Counted from the stretch's first letter, positions 37,680 through 50,085 are shown. The stretch: DNA of 64,000 nucleotides from Isoetes taiwanensis (GCA_021234155.1 JAJEKV010000032.1:10172099-10236098), one strand, 5' to 3'. Translations and numbers: made by a program. The notes: generated by a model not told the origin, from the letters alone.

Positions 37680-39820
37680 CTACCTGTAGGTTTTCGCTGC
37701 CACAGAAGGTACATTTACACGAGTTACCTTGGACCTCGAATTGGTTGAATATATGTGTCTATACATGGCTCCAGATTTCCAAATCTTGAAAGCTTCTCCA
37801 AAATCAAACTCATTGATTGCTTCCATGGGCGGACCTTCAATTGCAACTCTCATTAATGAATCAGCTCCTTCTGTTTTTAGCCTATTACGATATTTGTCTT
37901 TGATATGATTCAATTGGCTAAATCCTCTTTCACAAATTGCTGTACTTGAACATTGCACCAGACCCACTGTCGCAAGCTTCACCATTTCTGCATACTTATC
38001 CTCTCTCAACATTTTTTGTGAGAGGATAATTGTCCAAGTGTCTAAAAAATTCTTCCCTTGCCACTCCGTACAAGCTTGCATCTTGAACTTTCTAAATTCT
38101 GCTAGAAACTTATCACGATTAATAAGGTTATCGAATTTCACTCCACCAACCAATCGAGGCTCACCATAAAATTTCAGCAATTCATTAGCCTCATGCTGAC
38201 CAAATGCTTTCATTTCTTTTGTTGCTCTTGGCACATGTGCAGGCGCAAATATTGTAAAACATGATAAGACCTCATGATCCTTGAACCTCTCATCTAGGGC
38301 AGCCAAAACAACTTTAGCAAAATTATTCTGGAATTCAAGAGCCTCCTCTAAATCATGGCCTTCAACACATCTTGTCATTTCGACTCCACGATACATATCT
38401 CCCTTGACAGCCCCTCTAAGTGCAGCAAGCTTTCCATTTGGACGGCCGAAATTAGGAATTATAGGATATCCTTTGCTATCCTTTATACCACTATTCAGAT
38501 CCAAGATTTCTGTAAGAAACTCTACCTCAATTTGGTGCTTTGTATGGCCCACAAGGCCTGCTATTGAAGTAACATCCACCCAATCTTTCTGAAAATCGCA
38601 ACTCAAAGCAGTTAAGTGCATCAAAATATCCGCTAAAAAATGCAAAATGTAGACAATCTTAAACTCTCTTAATTCATCATAAAGAGCAGCAGTATTTTCT
38701 TTAAATACCATCATCACAGGTTCATACACTTCACATAACTTGTCAATTGCATGATGCCGACTTAACCACCTTGTTGCTGAAATATGTTCAAGCCTTAGAG
38801 TAGAATAAGCAAGTTCCTCTTCAAGTGCCTTCAATAACCCTCCTCTTAAACTACTTCGGGAGTAATAGCTTGCTGCCCCATTAACCAGCTTATCAACCTT
38901 CTCACATAGATTAGTTCGGTCATAGATTAGTTCGGTCACATAGCTTCTACACATAGATTAGTTCTATGGTCAACACAATGTATGGATGTCATAAAAGGAT
39001 TATATTCTTTTAGCCTAGTTGCTACACCTGTCCGGCAACCAACCATAACTGAAGCACCATCTGAACCAAAGGCAATCATCTTTGTCAAGTCTAATTTGCC
39101 TTGCTCTACGAGCTTCTCCACTATGGCTTTGGTAATTGTAGTTGCATCCCCTCCATCTAATGACACCAAACCTATAAATGATTTTTTGTGTTGAAAGTCA
39201 TCCAAATAAGTGGCATAGAGGATTAAATGCTGCACCACACTAACATCGGTTGATTCATCAACCATTATGCCAAACCAAAGGCTGTTTCTGATTTTTTCAA
39301 ACACATTTTCCACTATAGATTTGCTGATGCATTTCAGAAAATAACTACAAGCTTTGTCATCATTGTACAAATTTGGCGCTGCAGATCCACATTGTCTAAG
39401 AAGCTGTAACAGCGGACAGAATTTTCTGTATGCAAGGTCTTCCTTACCTATGAAATAGGCACATTTAAATAGAGTAAGGACTTCTTTCTCCACAAATTCA
39501 TTCTTTTTCTTCTCCACTTTTTGCAAAGAATCTTTTCCACTTGTAGCTAGCCATACTGCATGTTTATGCTGTGCACTTTCAGCATGCTCTTTGAAAGATG
39601 ATGTTCTCAAATTCATGGCACCTTCTAATCCAAATGGACTTTTACATTCCTTATCCTCCTTACAGTAAATGCAATGTACTCTACCTACGTCATGGTTGAA
39701 GCGCAACCAATCATAATCATCTAGCCATTTCTCCTTCCAGCTTTTCCTAGCATCTATAATCCGTTCATGCTCAACATTGAGCTCTTGAGTATGAGCAGCC
39801 ATGACGTTAGCAACATCTGT
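37680..39820 (-). pseudogene. hAT-type transposase, array unit E (truncated)
   Basis: The first ~35 codons are missing: homology stops at 39820 within the sequence that follows GCAACATCTG. Two long frames remain, 39823-38936 (zinc finger through FGSDGASVMVG) and 38954-37680 (VDKLVNGAASYYS through VNVPSVAAKTYR). Between them, at 38905-38965, the CKHICEK-encoding stretch is replaced by a scrambled repeat of CATAGATTAGTT. The rest is intact, including the dimerisation domain. Confidence 0.88.
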
Positions 39821-39823
39821 CAA

Positions 39824-41825
39824 TTACTTCCACAGTGGCTATTGCATCTGGAATATGTAAAATTTTTGAGTTCATTTATGCTTGCTTAGCTGTTATGCGA
39901 CAAGTCGGGAACCTGCTTCGAGCTTCTAACATCCGTCATTTGAGCATGTCTAGTAATGGCATCACTATCTAGGTCTAGAAGTAAGGATGTCTCGTATTGA
40001 AGCATGCCAATCTGATTTCTTTAATTAATTCATCGCAAATAGAAGCGTAATCAAAATAATTGGACAACTATTGCTCATTTAACCTTGTAAAGGTAGATTT
40101 GCATCTGCCATTTAAGTTTTTTAGCTAACTTAACTATGACATGCTAAATGTATTTATTACTCTTCAAACGACGTCCCATAGTTAGTGTTAATTAAGAAGA
40201 TAGTGTTAATTGAAATCCTTTCATATACCCTTAGTTAAGTTACAATTTTAACTCAGCCAATGCCTTGACACATGCCTAGTCAAAGTGCAAAAATTTAACT
40301 TAAGAAACCATCACACATCTTCGTGTCAAGTTAATTATCAATATTCAAAGAAGACCGCTACTAAAATGTCTTATCTTAAATGTAAAACAAGGAAATCTAA
40401 ACTAAACAAATGCAAATCCATGTACAATGAGTCTATATGCCAAAAATATGCAAGAGCTATGAAATACAAGTATAAACAAAGATTTACGAATAAAAAATGT
40501 TGATAAAGCTAGCAATGATGCTGCTTACTTAACATGTCAATCAAATAGAATATAATATAATAGATTTTCTAACGTCCACGAAGATCAAGAGATCATGGGA
40601 CCTCATGAGATATTCTTTAATGATTCTCCAATCTTAATTGCTCCCTTCGTGGAAACATCATCATGAACTTCATTGTCATCTTCTTATGAAGCATCATTCT
40701 CAACATTCCTGTCTTCGATTTCATTGTTTTCATTGTGAATATGTACTAGCATTGAAGCTTAGTTGTTCCAACTCCTCTTCCACACTTGCTTCACGAGTAT
40801 CAATTAGCAAACTGTGCAAGATGCAACACGCACAAGGTCAACATATGGACATCCACGTTTCAACTTCTTATTGAAAATATCCTCTACAACACAATAGCCT
40901 GGACAATAATGTTATTGTACACAAACACTTAAGAGGCCAATAAGGATTAATGTAATGTCAAGGTAAGTAGGAGTGCCAAAATGACAAACCTGTAAAATCA
41001 GGTTAAGGTTTACCTTGACGTCACAGAACGGAATGGGGTCAGCCATATTTGCTGCCCCCATGGCCTGATATTCTTGCTATGAAAAGGGATAGAGCGTGGC
41101 TCACTTTATAGTAACTAGCTCTGGTCTACTTAGCTACAACCTTGAGAAGCTAAGTGGTGCCTCTTCAAATTCCATAGCGTATAATCACCTATTGCTCCTT
41201 ACTCAAAATGGTCCTTAAGGGCCAAAATGACAAATGCAAAGCTTTTTCTAATTTCTTTAGTGAATGTGGAATCCACCTCTTCGCAGAGTTCGGTAACCTG
41301 ATAGTGGGCATCTTTCTCGTCTCATGTACATTTGGGGCTGCAGCCATGATGACAATGAAGTGAAAGATCAAATGGGTTAGAGTTGGGAAGGAGGAATGAG
41401 AAACTAAAGGGCGGAGGAGAAAAATGAAGGAAACAAATTAGAGTGTAATGTCATCGTGATGCTAGCTAGAGATTTAAAAGAGAATCCTATTTTTATGGAA
41501 TGTGAGAGAGTGTGGCAGATGTCTTGCACGAAAATAGCAAACTTTAATACCAAGAACTCGAGTGTATGGCATTGTACTTGCTATAACCTGCATGTTCTCA
41601 CTGATCTTGAGTTTGTTTCAACAGTACATACTTGAATTGCATGAGATGTTCTAGATATTCCAAAATTGAACTCAACTAACTACAAAGCAACTAAAACAAC
41701 ACTTATACTACTATCTAGCATGACTAGACTTACCTCTTTTTTGCTGTTTGCTTTTTCAGTTTTTTAATTTTAGTATGAGCAGCAACTTAACGACCATTCT
41801 AATATAGTCTACTCACTAATATAAA
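39824..41825. other. Low-coding region between array and Ty3 relic
   Basis: Mostly AT-rich with no clear gene. The stretch 40280-40500 has a Lys-rich plus-strand frame with no recognisable features. At 41170-41380 a minus-strand frame (MAAAPNVHETRKMP...) is unassigned. Within the region, 40680-40900 has a weak transposase trace, listed separately. Confidence 0.5.
40680..40900 (-). pseudogene. Possible PIF/Harbinger nuclease C-terminal scrap
   Basis: One minus-strand frame reads ACCILHSLLIDTREASVEEE. The ACCILHN-like motif followed by an acidic stretch is typical near the C-terminus of PIF/Harbinger DDE nucleases. Upstream residues are out of frame and the remaining domain is not seen, so this is a tentative call from a single motif. 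Confidence 0.3.
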
Positions 41826-43750
41826 CTAATCCAATTCAAATAAGTCTAAGGCAACATGCTGCTGCCAATACCTCTTCATATGTAGAATTTTTATAGGACT
41901 AGGCAGCTTCCTATCTTCAATGATAGTTTTCAGCCAATAGAAATTCTTATCTACTGTTCCAAGCACCTCAAATGGACCTTTCCACAAGCTTTCAAAATTG
42001 ATAGCAGTGTTCTCTCTTGCCTTGTTCCACTTGAGCACAACTCACCATTTTTAACTATACCTTGAAGCTTGTGAGTAGCCTTGAAGGATGCTATATTATT
42101 GGCCTTCTTGATTAGAATTGCAATTTCAGCCTCAAATCTATGTTCCTCCCACTGCATCAATCCTACAGACTTTTCCTTTAGTGCATCCTCCATCTCTAAG
42201 TTGATCTAATCTTAGAGAGGACAATTCAAAGCCATATACAAAGCTGAGGGACGTTTGCTGGTGGCTGCCTTGATGGTGGTTTTATAAGCCCATAAAATAT
42301 CATGAAGTTTGACATGCCAATTCCTCTTTGAAATACTAATGGTCTTCTGAAGGATTGATTTGAATATGTTCTTTGTTGACTCGGCTTGGCCATTGCCTTG
42401 AGGATAATAGGGTGAGCTCTTAATATTCTTGACTTTTAATGTAAAGAGTAATCTGGCTATGACTTGATTCGAAAATTGAGATCCTCTATCAGATATGACT
42501 TTGAATGAGATGCCAAATCTTACACAAATGCTCTCAAGAGAGAGCCTAGCAGTAGTCAATGCATTGGCTTGCCTAAGTATGACTATTTCAACCCATTGGT
42601 GAAGTAATTAGTTGCTACATGTATTGATGTTGTGCAGCTAAGGAAGGGTCTACTGGACCTATGAAACCAAGCCCCCGTGCTTGGAATGCCCCTGAGATGT
42701 AATGGCAGTAAGAGGGGCTAGTTGCAAGATTCTTTTGCTAAAGATTTGGCACTTATGACAACATTTGATTACATTATAACAATCTTTGAAAAGGATAGGC
42801 CATTAGTAACCTAATCTGAAAATCTGCTCTGTTCTGTCTATAGCAAAGTGGCCTCCATACAACTTTCATGGCAGGCCTCTATGACTAACTTGGCTTCAAC
42901 ATAGTCTACATATCTTAGCAACATCCTTTCCTTGTCAATCCTGCATAAAACATCTTCCATTAACCTGAACTTGTTGCACTTTTTCTTGAACTGTCTTTCT
43001 TGATTGCTATCCAAATCCTTCATCAACTCCTTGCACTTCAAATACCTTATGATATCTTGCCATCAATCTGCTTTTTTCACATGAGATACCACAAGGATAG
43101 CATCAATCTTAGGATGAATCTTTTCCAAACCTTCTTGATCTTCAGATTCGAAAAGCATGTGAGAAAGGTAAGAGCTTGGATTGTTAACCACATGGACCAC
43201 CTTGACACTGATATCATGGGATTGAACCTTGCATGCCTATCTACATAGCTTGGCTTTGGGCTAATTTTGAGCAAAAAGTAGGGATATGGATTTCTATTTG
43301 ATGAGGACTTAAATGTGGCTCTTTTGGAAGAGATTTACTTGCCGATCAATCATGAACATAAGGGGGCAGTTGCACTCTTCTGAAGCCTTGAATACTAAAG
43401 TTTAGTTTCCGACCAAATCTTAAACTCTATCTTCTTGAAGCAATGTCAATTCTATGGCTTTCTTGGTGACACTAATATCGGATTGGAAAGGCTGTGGATC
43501 AGGAGGTTTCAACAAAGTAGAATGACATATGGCATCAATGATCTTCTCAAATACAGCTTGGTAAATTTCAGGCCAATAAACTATTATGTGTTTACCTTCA
43601 TTTCTTGTTAATTTGCCACCTCTGTGAGACTTGAAATATGTGAAAAGCGTGGCATATACATTCTCAAAAAGCTTGTCATACCTATGAAGCTTTTGGTTGC
43701 TTGAGAGGATCCCACTTGTAGATACTGTAGATCTGCTCTTGAGCACAAGA
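41826..43750 (-). mobile_element. Decayed Ty3/gypsy element, Athila/Tat-like pol fragment
   Basis: Read on the minus strand from right to left: an RNase H-like trace (LLKPPDPQPFQ, about 43500), an integrase zinc-domain trace (43041-42838), the integrase core with SDRGSQF and SPYYPQGNGQAEST (42559-42212), and a C-terminal module with WKGPFEVL (42038-41826). The YYPQGNGQAE wording and the GPF module are those of non-chromodomain Ty3 elements of the Athila/Tat group. Many frameshifts and stops are present; no LTR was identified. Confidence 0.8.
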
Positions 43751-43753
43751 ATA

Positions 43754-43913
43754 CGCCTCCTTTTCTACACGTAGAACAAAGCTTGGAAAGGTAAACAAAT
43801 TGATCTTTGATGGAAGTATTTCGACGGAAGCTCACACCTCCTTTCCTAGATGTAGAACAAAGCTTGACAAAGTAAACAAAGTGATGTTTGATGGAAGTAT
43901 TTAGACATAAGTC
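43754..43913. repeat. Tandem duplication of an ~80-bp block
   Basis: Copy 1 (43754-43834) and copy 2 (43835-43913) share GTAGAACAAAGCTTG and TTTGATGGAAGTATTT with scattered differences. The duplication sits at the edge of the decayed Ty3 fragment. Confidence 0.75.
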
Positions 43914-44279
43914 ATCCAATAATACTGTGATGCTGTGTTCGATTAGTGATGGCAAGTTTGCTTATCGTCATGACCCGGATGATATTCTTAACGAATTCCA
44001 AAATCTTGATAATGACGTTTTTGCTAACGCACTTTCAGAGGCTGAAAAAATGATACATAATGATGAACCTATAAATTCTAGCATGGATCACAATTTCAAG
44101 AAAGAGTTTGATTTACATGATGGCGCAGATCGTGATGGCTATGTTGGATTTTTTGGTAACAACATGAAGCCAATGAGACAATCAAATGGTTTTGAAGTAT
44201 ATGAAAACGAGAAGATTTTGTGCTATGGCCTAAATTCTACAGATTCCAATACCACATCTAGAATGTTGCGTTGTGGTTG

Positions 44280-45490
44280 CATTTTATGTTGATGATTCTT
44301 GATGTCCAAAAACTTGTCTTATAACAAATCAAAGAGAGATTGTCTTTTGCATTTGAGATGGTGAACATATATTCATGTTTAGGAATTTGAATCAAACGAG
44401 ATAAGGACAACATATTAGTTATGCTGCCAATATTCTTGGACGATGACTAATCCAGTAAAAGGACAGTTTCTTGCTGCAAAATATACTCTAATATAACTCA
44501 AAGGAACTATTCACTATTGTGTTTACATATAATAAACAAGCTGGTTCAGATATTTTCAAGTTGCTTGAGTATATAGATGCAAATTGGAGCAATTATATGG
44601 AAGCATACAGATCAACAAGTGGTTGATGTTGCTTTTTACGAGATTATTTGGTGGCTTGCATGAAAAATGTTGCACTTTTTACTACCGAAGTAGAATATGT
44701 TGTTGCATCCTTGGCGAGTCGTGGAATAGTTTGGTTATGATGCTTGCAAAACCAAAGTGCTAGTATAGCATTGCCAAAAGATGAAGTTTGGCATTCTAAA
44801 GTCCAAACACATTGAGTTACATTATCACTATGTAAAACTTCCAGTTTTGGGTGCGTCGTTAGCTTAGATTATTGTTCAACTACACTTATGATTGCATATA
44901 TATTCACTAGGTGAAACCAAGTTTTGGGTGCGTCGTTAGCTTTTGGTGTATTTGAAAACAAGAATAGAAAATACTAGAACTTGGGTTTTTTCTTTTGTGA
45001 TCACCAATCCGAGTGCTTGGGGAGATTATCTATATGTTTTTTTGGCATATTTAGGCTTCTTTCTTTAGAGACACGATATATTTTCTATATCTTATTTAGT
45101 GAAGAACCAAAGTCGCAGGTGGGGTCTTATCTGATGCCTGAAAGGTAGCACCAGAAATAGCTCTAAAAGATCCTTCACATAAAAAGTCTTTCACCTTTTA
45201 TCTATTCATCTACCCTTATGGATGCGAGTAACATATGTGAATCAATAGACGTGACTACAAGGGTTTTTCCTCCCACATGGGGGGTTTTTTCATCCCAGTG
45301 GTAGAGACATATTGTACATGGTTTCTGTTGTTTTCTTTTGTGTTTGGAAATTTTCCACTACATTGTACTCACCGTCTCATAGGCCAGTTGGCCTCCGTGG
45401 ATGTTAAAATATACTTCCTTCCGTCCTTCCTTCCTTATTTTGTGGTGCATCTCACAGTTCCTTATGTGTTTTTCCTTTTTAACTAGCAAG
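44280..45490 (+). mobile_element. Decayed Copia 3' part (RT end, RNase H, probable LTR)
   Basis: A plus-strand FYVDDS motif at about 44270-44295 is followed by broken frames. One gives YIDANWSNYMEAYRSTSG and TTEVEYVVASLASRGIVWL (44560-44745), which is Copia RNase H. Downstream, 45250-45310 has GGGTTTTTCC and a G-run before TTTTTT, a combination common in Copia LTRs. Exact LTR borders were not found. The frame upstream at 43888-44290 has no recognisable domain and may be decayed RT. Confidence 0.65.
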
Positions 45491-46147
45491 CTTAACAGTA
45501 TGCTTCTTGGCTAAGTTGATTATGTGGTTATTGAGCAAATAGATTATAACAGGGGCATGCTGGCGCATCTTTACAGGTTTATTCACAATAAAAAAGTTTG
45601 TTTTAGTATTTACTCATGCAAAACACTCACAACAAACAGATAAAATGGCCCGATTTTCTTGTTAGCTGAGAGACAACTCATATTCGTGGCTGAAAGAAAA
45701 GGAATCTTGTCCAACATTTGTAGGCCCAAAGTGTGGACTGAATTTTGAATGCTGAGCCACATTCCCTGTCTTGGGGTTCTTCAAACATGGTGCATCCTAT
45801 TCGGGTTTGAACATCCACATCCACAAATTTCGTGAGACATCAATTTTGAACATTTCTGTAAAGAAGATTTGCAACGTGGCACTGCACGGTTGAGCAAGCG
45901 GCCTGAATTGCAGCTTACCCGGATGGATGGATGGATGGATGGATGTATGGCCCACTACCAAGGATCTTGCGAGAATGAATGAATTAGAAATCTTGTTAGA
46001 GATAGTGGGCCTAGAGAAGCCATTACAGAAGGTAAGGGATCAGCGAGCCCATTACCTTTTATAAGAACGAGCAAGCTCTGAGCCTCCCGTAGGCCTCTCC
46101 AGGTACATTACCTAACGAATGGGCAAGGGAAACGTGATTATAGTCGT

Positions 46148-46181
<34 letters not shown>

Positions 46182-46806
46182 GGGGGGGGGGGGGCTCGAA
46201 GCCTCCCCAATGGCCTCTTCAGATACATTACCTAACGAATGGGCAAGGAGGTGTGATTATAGTCGTGCGATTGTGGGATAGCAACCATGTGGCATGATCT
46301 GGGAGATGGGCAATAGATGACATCATGCGAGCAAGTTATTGGAAGTAATCCAGACCTATAATAAGTTGTAACGGCTTTCCCCTCAACATTACGATTCTCA
46401 AATGAGACGTTGAGAAAAGTTGAAACCTATAAACATGTATGTAAAAGAAAATTGCCATAATAGAATGTTTTTTTGGCTGAAAAATCATTATCGATCAAAA
46501 TGTAAACAAGTTCAGTCTGCTATTATTAAGAGATGTTTTGAAAGTGTTATTGAATAATTATGTCTAGATTAACTTGTTGCTAAGAACAATGTCTCTTTGT
46601 GGGAAAGAGTGTAATACGCCGAGTGTGACACGGACCCGTTATCATTCTAATAGACATATCAAGTTTTCTTATCAACCAAACCATCCTTTTCTCTTTACAC
46701 CGCCCATTTTTTTAAGATGGGCCTATATAAAGGCCATTTTTGCATTTCAACATCTTTCTTCTTATTTGTGATCTATCCTGCTCTCATGACTCGTAAAGGG
46801 CCAGCT
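45491..46806. other. Spacer with simple repeats
   Basis: No gene is recognised here. It contains a GGAT/GGATG microsatellite (about 45921-45950) and the homopolymer pair with flanking repeat described separately. AT-rich sequence precedes the gypsy LTR. Confidence 0.5.
46075..46268. repeat. 75-bp direct repeat flanking T30-G14
   Basis: Left copy 46075-46149 and right copy 46194-46268 share AGGCCTC...CATTACCTAACGAATGGGCAAGG and ATTATAGTCGT with several differences. Between them are exactly 30 T (46151-46180) followed by 14 G (46181-46194). Confidence 0.9.
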
Positions 46807-48210
46807 TGTGACGCTCCCTACTAAATATACGGCGCCCGGCCGTACACTCCGTAGGAAATCCCCCATCCGGTCCTTCAACCGCATGGGCCCTCCGTCTATC
46901 CCGCACTCTGGGATGACCATAGTGCGGGAAGGGGACACGAAGGTGTCTTGCGCGCCCTTCCCCTACGGGCTCCTATCACAGCGGAAGCATAAACAGTGGC
47001 TAGGGTTGACCACTCCATCCGCCCCTCCTGTGCAAGCCTTCCGGATACGCAATCCCATGGTATCACCCACCGGGACTACTCCAGGTTGCATCTCCCCGGT
47101 CCGTCGAGGCAGGAAGGGTTGCATCTCCCCTCCCCGGGGTCTAGAGGTTCCACGAGCAGCTAGAGAATCGTGGCGACACACGATTCGTACTCGACTTAAC
47201 CCCCCAAAACAGAAGCCAAGCCGACACTTGCAACTCGTGAGAGGCAGGGCGACACCATCGCCCCAAGGGGTGTCAGACCCATGCCCGGCCCACACAAAGT
47301 GACCGACCATAGGCCTAGCCCGCTATGGGATCCCCAGTAGCCACGCTCAGCAGGGATCCTCCCTCCGTATTGCCTCTAGCCTCGTTGTGTAGTGCTGAGT
47401 CACATCATAGCCCCTATAGCCCGGTGGGCTCCTATGCACAGGCCGCATATAATAGGAACTAACGGATCTAACTAGGAGCGCATACTACGTAATGGCTACT
47501 AGGTCTCTACCCCCCCTTCCCAATACAAGAGGAGCAAACATGATCAACCAATATCACATAACATCCTATCATGATAATCGTCATAAGAACATCTTAACCT
47601 AATCATACATATCTAACTTACAGTTAGGGTTCCTTGATTAGGGTTCAAGATGTTCAACGAGGGTTCTAGGATGGCTCTACTCTAGATACGAAATACTAAC
47701 CCATCTGGAGTGCTAACTTCCAGATGAACTACTAAGAGCACTACTCTACATACCTGCTCCAGAAGCACTCCCTCCCAATCCTGGCGTCTCCATGGTCCTC
47801 GAAGTGGTCGAAGCTGCACTTGCTCCAAGATCGAATCCACACTCTGGGGGCTGCTGCACTAGGCTATGCCACAGCAAACGGTGCTCGAAACGGAGTTTCG
47901 AGTGCGTAGATGAGTCTCAGGGTGCTAGGGTCAGGAAAGAGGTCTAGGGTTAGGGTTTAGGCTAATATAAGTTAGGGTCCACATGGGATGCCACGTGGCA
48001 CCAATGGGGTAGGGCCGTGTGGCAGTTTGCCCAATAGGATAAGGCCATGTGGAAATGGGCCTTATCCTAAGGTTATCTAAGTTAAGCATTTAACTTAGAT
48101 GTGCACCCATTGCCACTTCCTAAGGTATACAAGGCTACAAGGGTAGACTTGTGTAGTGACGGATCCAAAAATATACGTGTTTATAGCGTATATTTCCCTG
48201 GAACGTCACA
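46807..48210 (-). repeat. Gypsy 3' LTR
   Basis: This 1404-bp segment begins TGTGACGCTCC and ends GGAACGTCACA, a near-perfect 11-bp terminal inverted repeat of TG...CA type. The right edge abuts the PPT, which fixes it as the downstream LTR of the minus-strand element. No second copy is in the window, so divergence cannot be measured. Confidence 0.88.
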
Positions 48211-48226
48211 TTCTCCCCCCCTTAGG
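48211..48226 (-). promoter_or_regulatory. Gypsy polypurine tract
   Basis: The minus strand reads CCTAAGGGGGGGAGAA directly before the LTR start TGTGACG. Its position and purine content are as expected for the plus-strand primer. Confidence 0.88.
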
Positions 48227-49080
48227 ATAATGCTGTTCTCAGCATTACGCTAAGGTGATTCCGCTACACACCCTGCAAAACAAGATGCATACAACTTTTA
48301 TTATTCAATTAACATATAGCATACATTTATACAAAATTATATAGCCTTAACAATAGTAATGCTATAGTAAGTCAAAACATTATCACACAACTATTAGGGT
48401 TCATAATTTAAATCTAAATTATGGCTCCCCGCCTCCACGTAATGCGCTCCCGTCGGTGCTCCCCTATGCTCGCCCTGCACGAGTAGCACATTACGTTAGT
48501 TTAGTTAATAAATTGTGGTTTTAGGGGACCACCCCCCTTACCTGCCTCCTTGAGCCGAACTACTAGCTCAAGGTTACCCTACTACCTTGCACCCGATCAT
48601 GGCCCCATAAGGATTTGAGCTTAAGGAACATTTAAGATGCTCCTCTCATCGCCCATGATCAAGTGCTACCTTGTACTCGACTACCCGTTGTCGAGTACTC
48701 CCCAGTGCATCATGCCCCAAGGGTTTCAAGCTAGGGAACGTCTCACGATCCCATCATCGCGCATGATCACTTAAACCTCACCATGACCCCCCTATGGTCA
48801 GGTGCGCGTGCCCCCCATCGTGGCATAGAGAGCATCCGACAGATGTCCCATCATCGCCCACCATGCCTCACTTCCTCTCTCACATGACCCTACTGGTCAT
48901 GCGCACCTCTTGGTGCGTGTTGGCCTAGAGAATGCCTTAAGGGCGTATCCCATCATCGCCTACATGTTCCAAGATTCTGGCACATGCACTCTACTAGCTA
49001 GAATACACATGCCAGGACTAAGGCTAACTAAGAAACATACTAAGCTAGCCACCTGGCAAGTCGGCGTCGACAAGCTCGGA
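48227..49080 (-). other. Gypsy 3' untranslated region
   Basis: This ~0.85-kb stretch lies between the chromodomain end and the PPT. It has repeated wording (CATGATC, ATCATCGCCCA) and a short palindrome around 48675-48705 (ACTCGAC...GTCGAGT), but no credible coding region. Confidence 0.6.
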
Positions 49081-49626
49081 GACGACTTGCCCATCAAACT
49101 CCTTCATGAAGTCCAGGTATTATTTCTCCAAATCCTACTTCAATACCCACGTCGCGTCTTCCACGGACAAGTGTTTCCACTTGACCAAATACTGGAGGAA
49201 CTGGGACCTCCTAGTCTTCTTGAATGACTTATCAAGAAGCAATTCAGGCACAATTTTGACTTGATCCTCTGTCATTTCCAACAAAGTTGGAGTATTCAAA
49301 ACCTCATCAGGGTTAGGATCGTGCCTTTTCAATAAGCTCACATGGAAGACCTTGTGGACTTTAAGGTGCGTCGGGAGATCTTACTTATAGACCTGAGAGC
49401 CCACTCTCTCCAAGATCTTGAACGGACCGGCCCACCTAGGGGCAAGCTTCTTGCAATTCCCTATGCGAAGCTTAGCTTGCTTCACCTTGATCTTCAACCA
49501 CACCTTGTCGCCTACCTTGAACTCCCTTACGGTCCTATGCCTGTCGGCTACACTCTTCTGCCGACTTCTCACTGCTAAAAGATATCCCCTTACCTCTTCA
49601 ACCAGCTGCTGCATATTTGATAGCAT
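49081..49626 (-). pseudogene. Gypsy integrase C-terminus and chromodomain
   Basis: The frame 49626-49381 shows GDKVWLKIK and KLAPRWAGPFKILERVG, the GPY/F module. It is followed at 49341-49135 by P-x-LLLDKSFKKTRR, YLVKWKHLSVEDATWV, a chromodomain of the type carried by chromoviruses. In related elements this domain is thought to steer integration to particular chromatin. A stop codon separates it from the integrase core at 49626, and further frame breaks precede a trailing EFDGQVVSELVDADL segment. Confidence 0.88.
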
Positions 49627-50085
49627 TTACTGGGATACTTCTACCTTTGACACTGGATTGTGCCAAGTATCGGGGGTTAGGCACTGGTACCCATAATTGA
49701 TCATGACGGGAGACATCTGCGATGACTCCAGCTTCGTACTGTTGTAGGCGAACTCTACCAAGTGGATGAAATCATCCCACTTGGATTGCTTGTTCCAAAC
49801 ATAGCTTCTGAGCATATGTTCGATGATGCGATTCGTCCGCTCCGTCTGACCATCCGTTTGAGGATGGTAGATTGTGCTCATCGAGAGCTTGGTCTGGATC
49901 GTGGCAAAGAGATCCTGCCAGAATGCACTCATGAACTTAGAATCCCTATCTGAGATTATCTCTCGAGGCATGCCGTGGAGTCTAAAAATCTCCTTTACAA
50001 ATAGAACAGCAGTGTCTAAGGCTGTGTCCGTAGATTTGCAAGGCACGAAGTGTGCCATCTTAGATAATTTATCTACGACCACCAT
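49627..50085 (-). pseudogene. Gypsy integrase catalytic core
   Basis: A 153-codon open frame carries VVVDKLSKMAHF, IISDRDSKF (second Asp) and YHPQTDGQTERTN (catalytic Glu). The first Asp lies in [10 protein letters not shown] at the end of the preceding frame, before the TGA at about 50100. The core is otherwise intact. Confidence 0.92.

Larger units (their letters stand above)
23957..39820 (-). repeat. Tandem array: five units of ~3.47 kb, each with a hAT transposase gene
   Basis: A fixed landmark in the gene (ACGATACATATCTCCC) falls at 24671, 28157, 31628, 34917 and 38388, giving spacings of 3486, 3471, 3289 and 3471 bp. The units share coding and non-coding parts in head-to-tail orientation with very high identity by eye. 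The shorter third spacing is explained by a 182-bp sub-repeat missing after 33340. The left unit ends with its own gene terminus near 23957. The right unit is cut inside the N-terminal coding region at 39820. No terminal inverted repeats or target duplications were found per unit, so this looks like tandem amplification, not five transpositions. Confidence 0.95.

Noticed and set aside
23957-39820. Regularly spaced repeats as a CRISPR-like array
   Set aside because: The period is 3.47 kb with coding content in a plant nuclear context. The short sub-repeats lack unique spacers.
43888-44292. 134-codon plus-strand frame as an independent gene
   Set aside because: It runs into a Copia YVDD motif in another frame and is followed by Copia RNase H traces, so decayed retroelement is likelier.
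46808-47302. 164-codon plus-strand frame in the gypsy LTR
   Set aside because: It lies wholly inside the LTR, is low-complexity and Pro/Arg-rich, and shows no domain.
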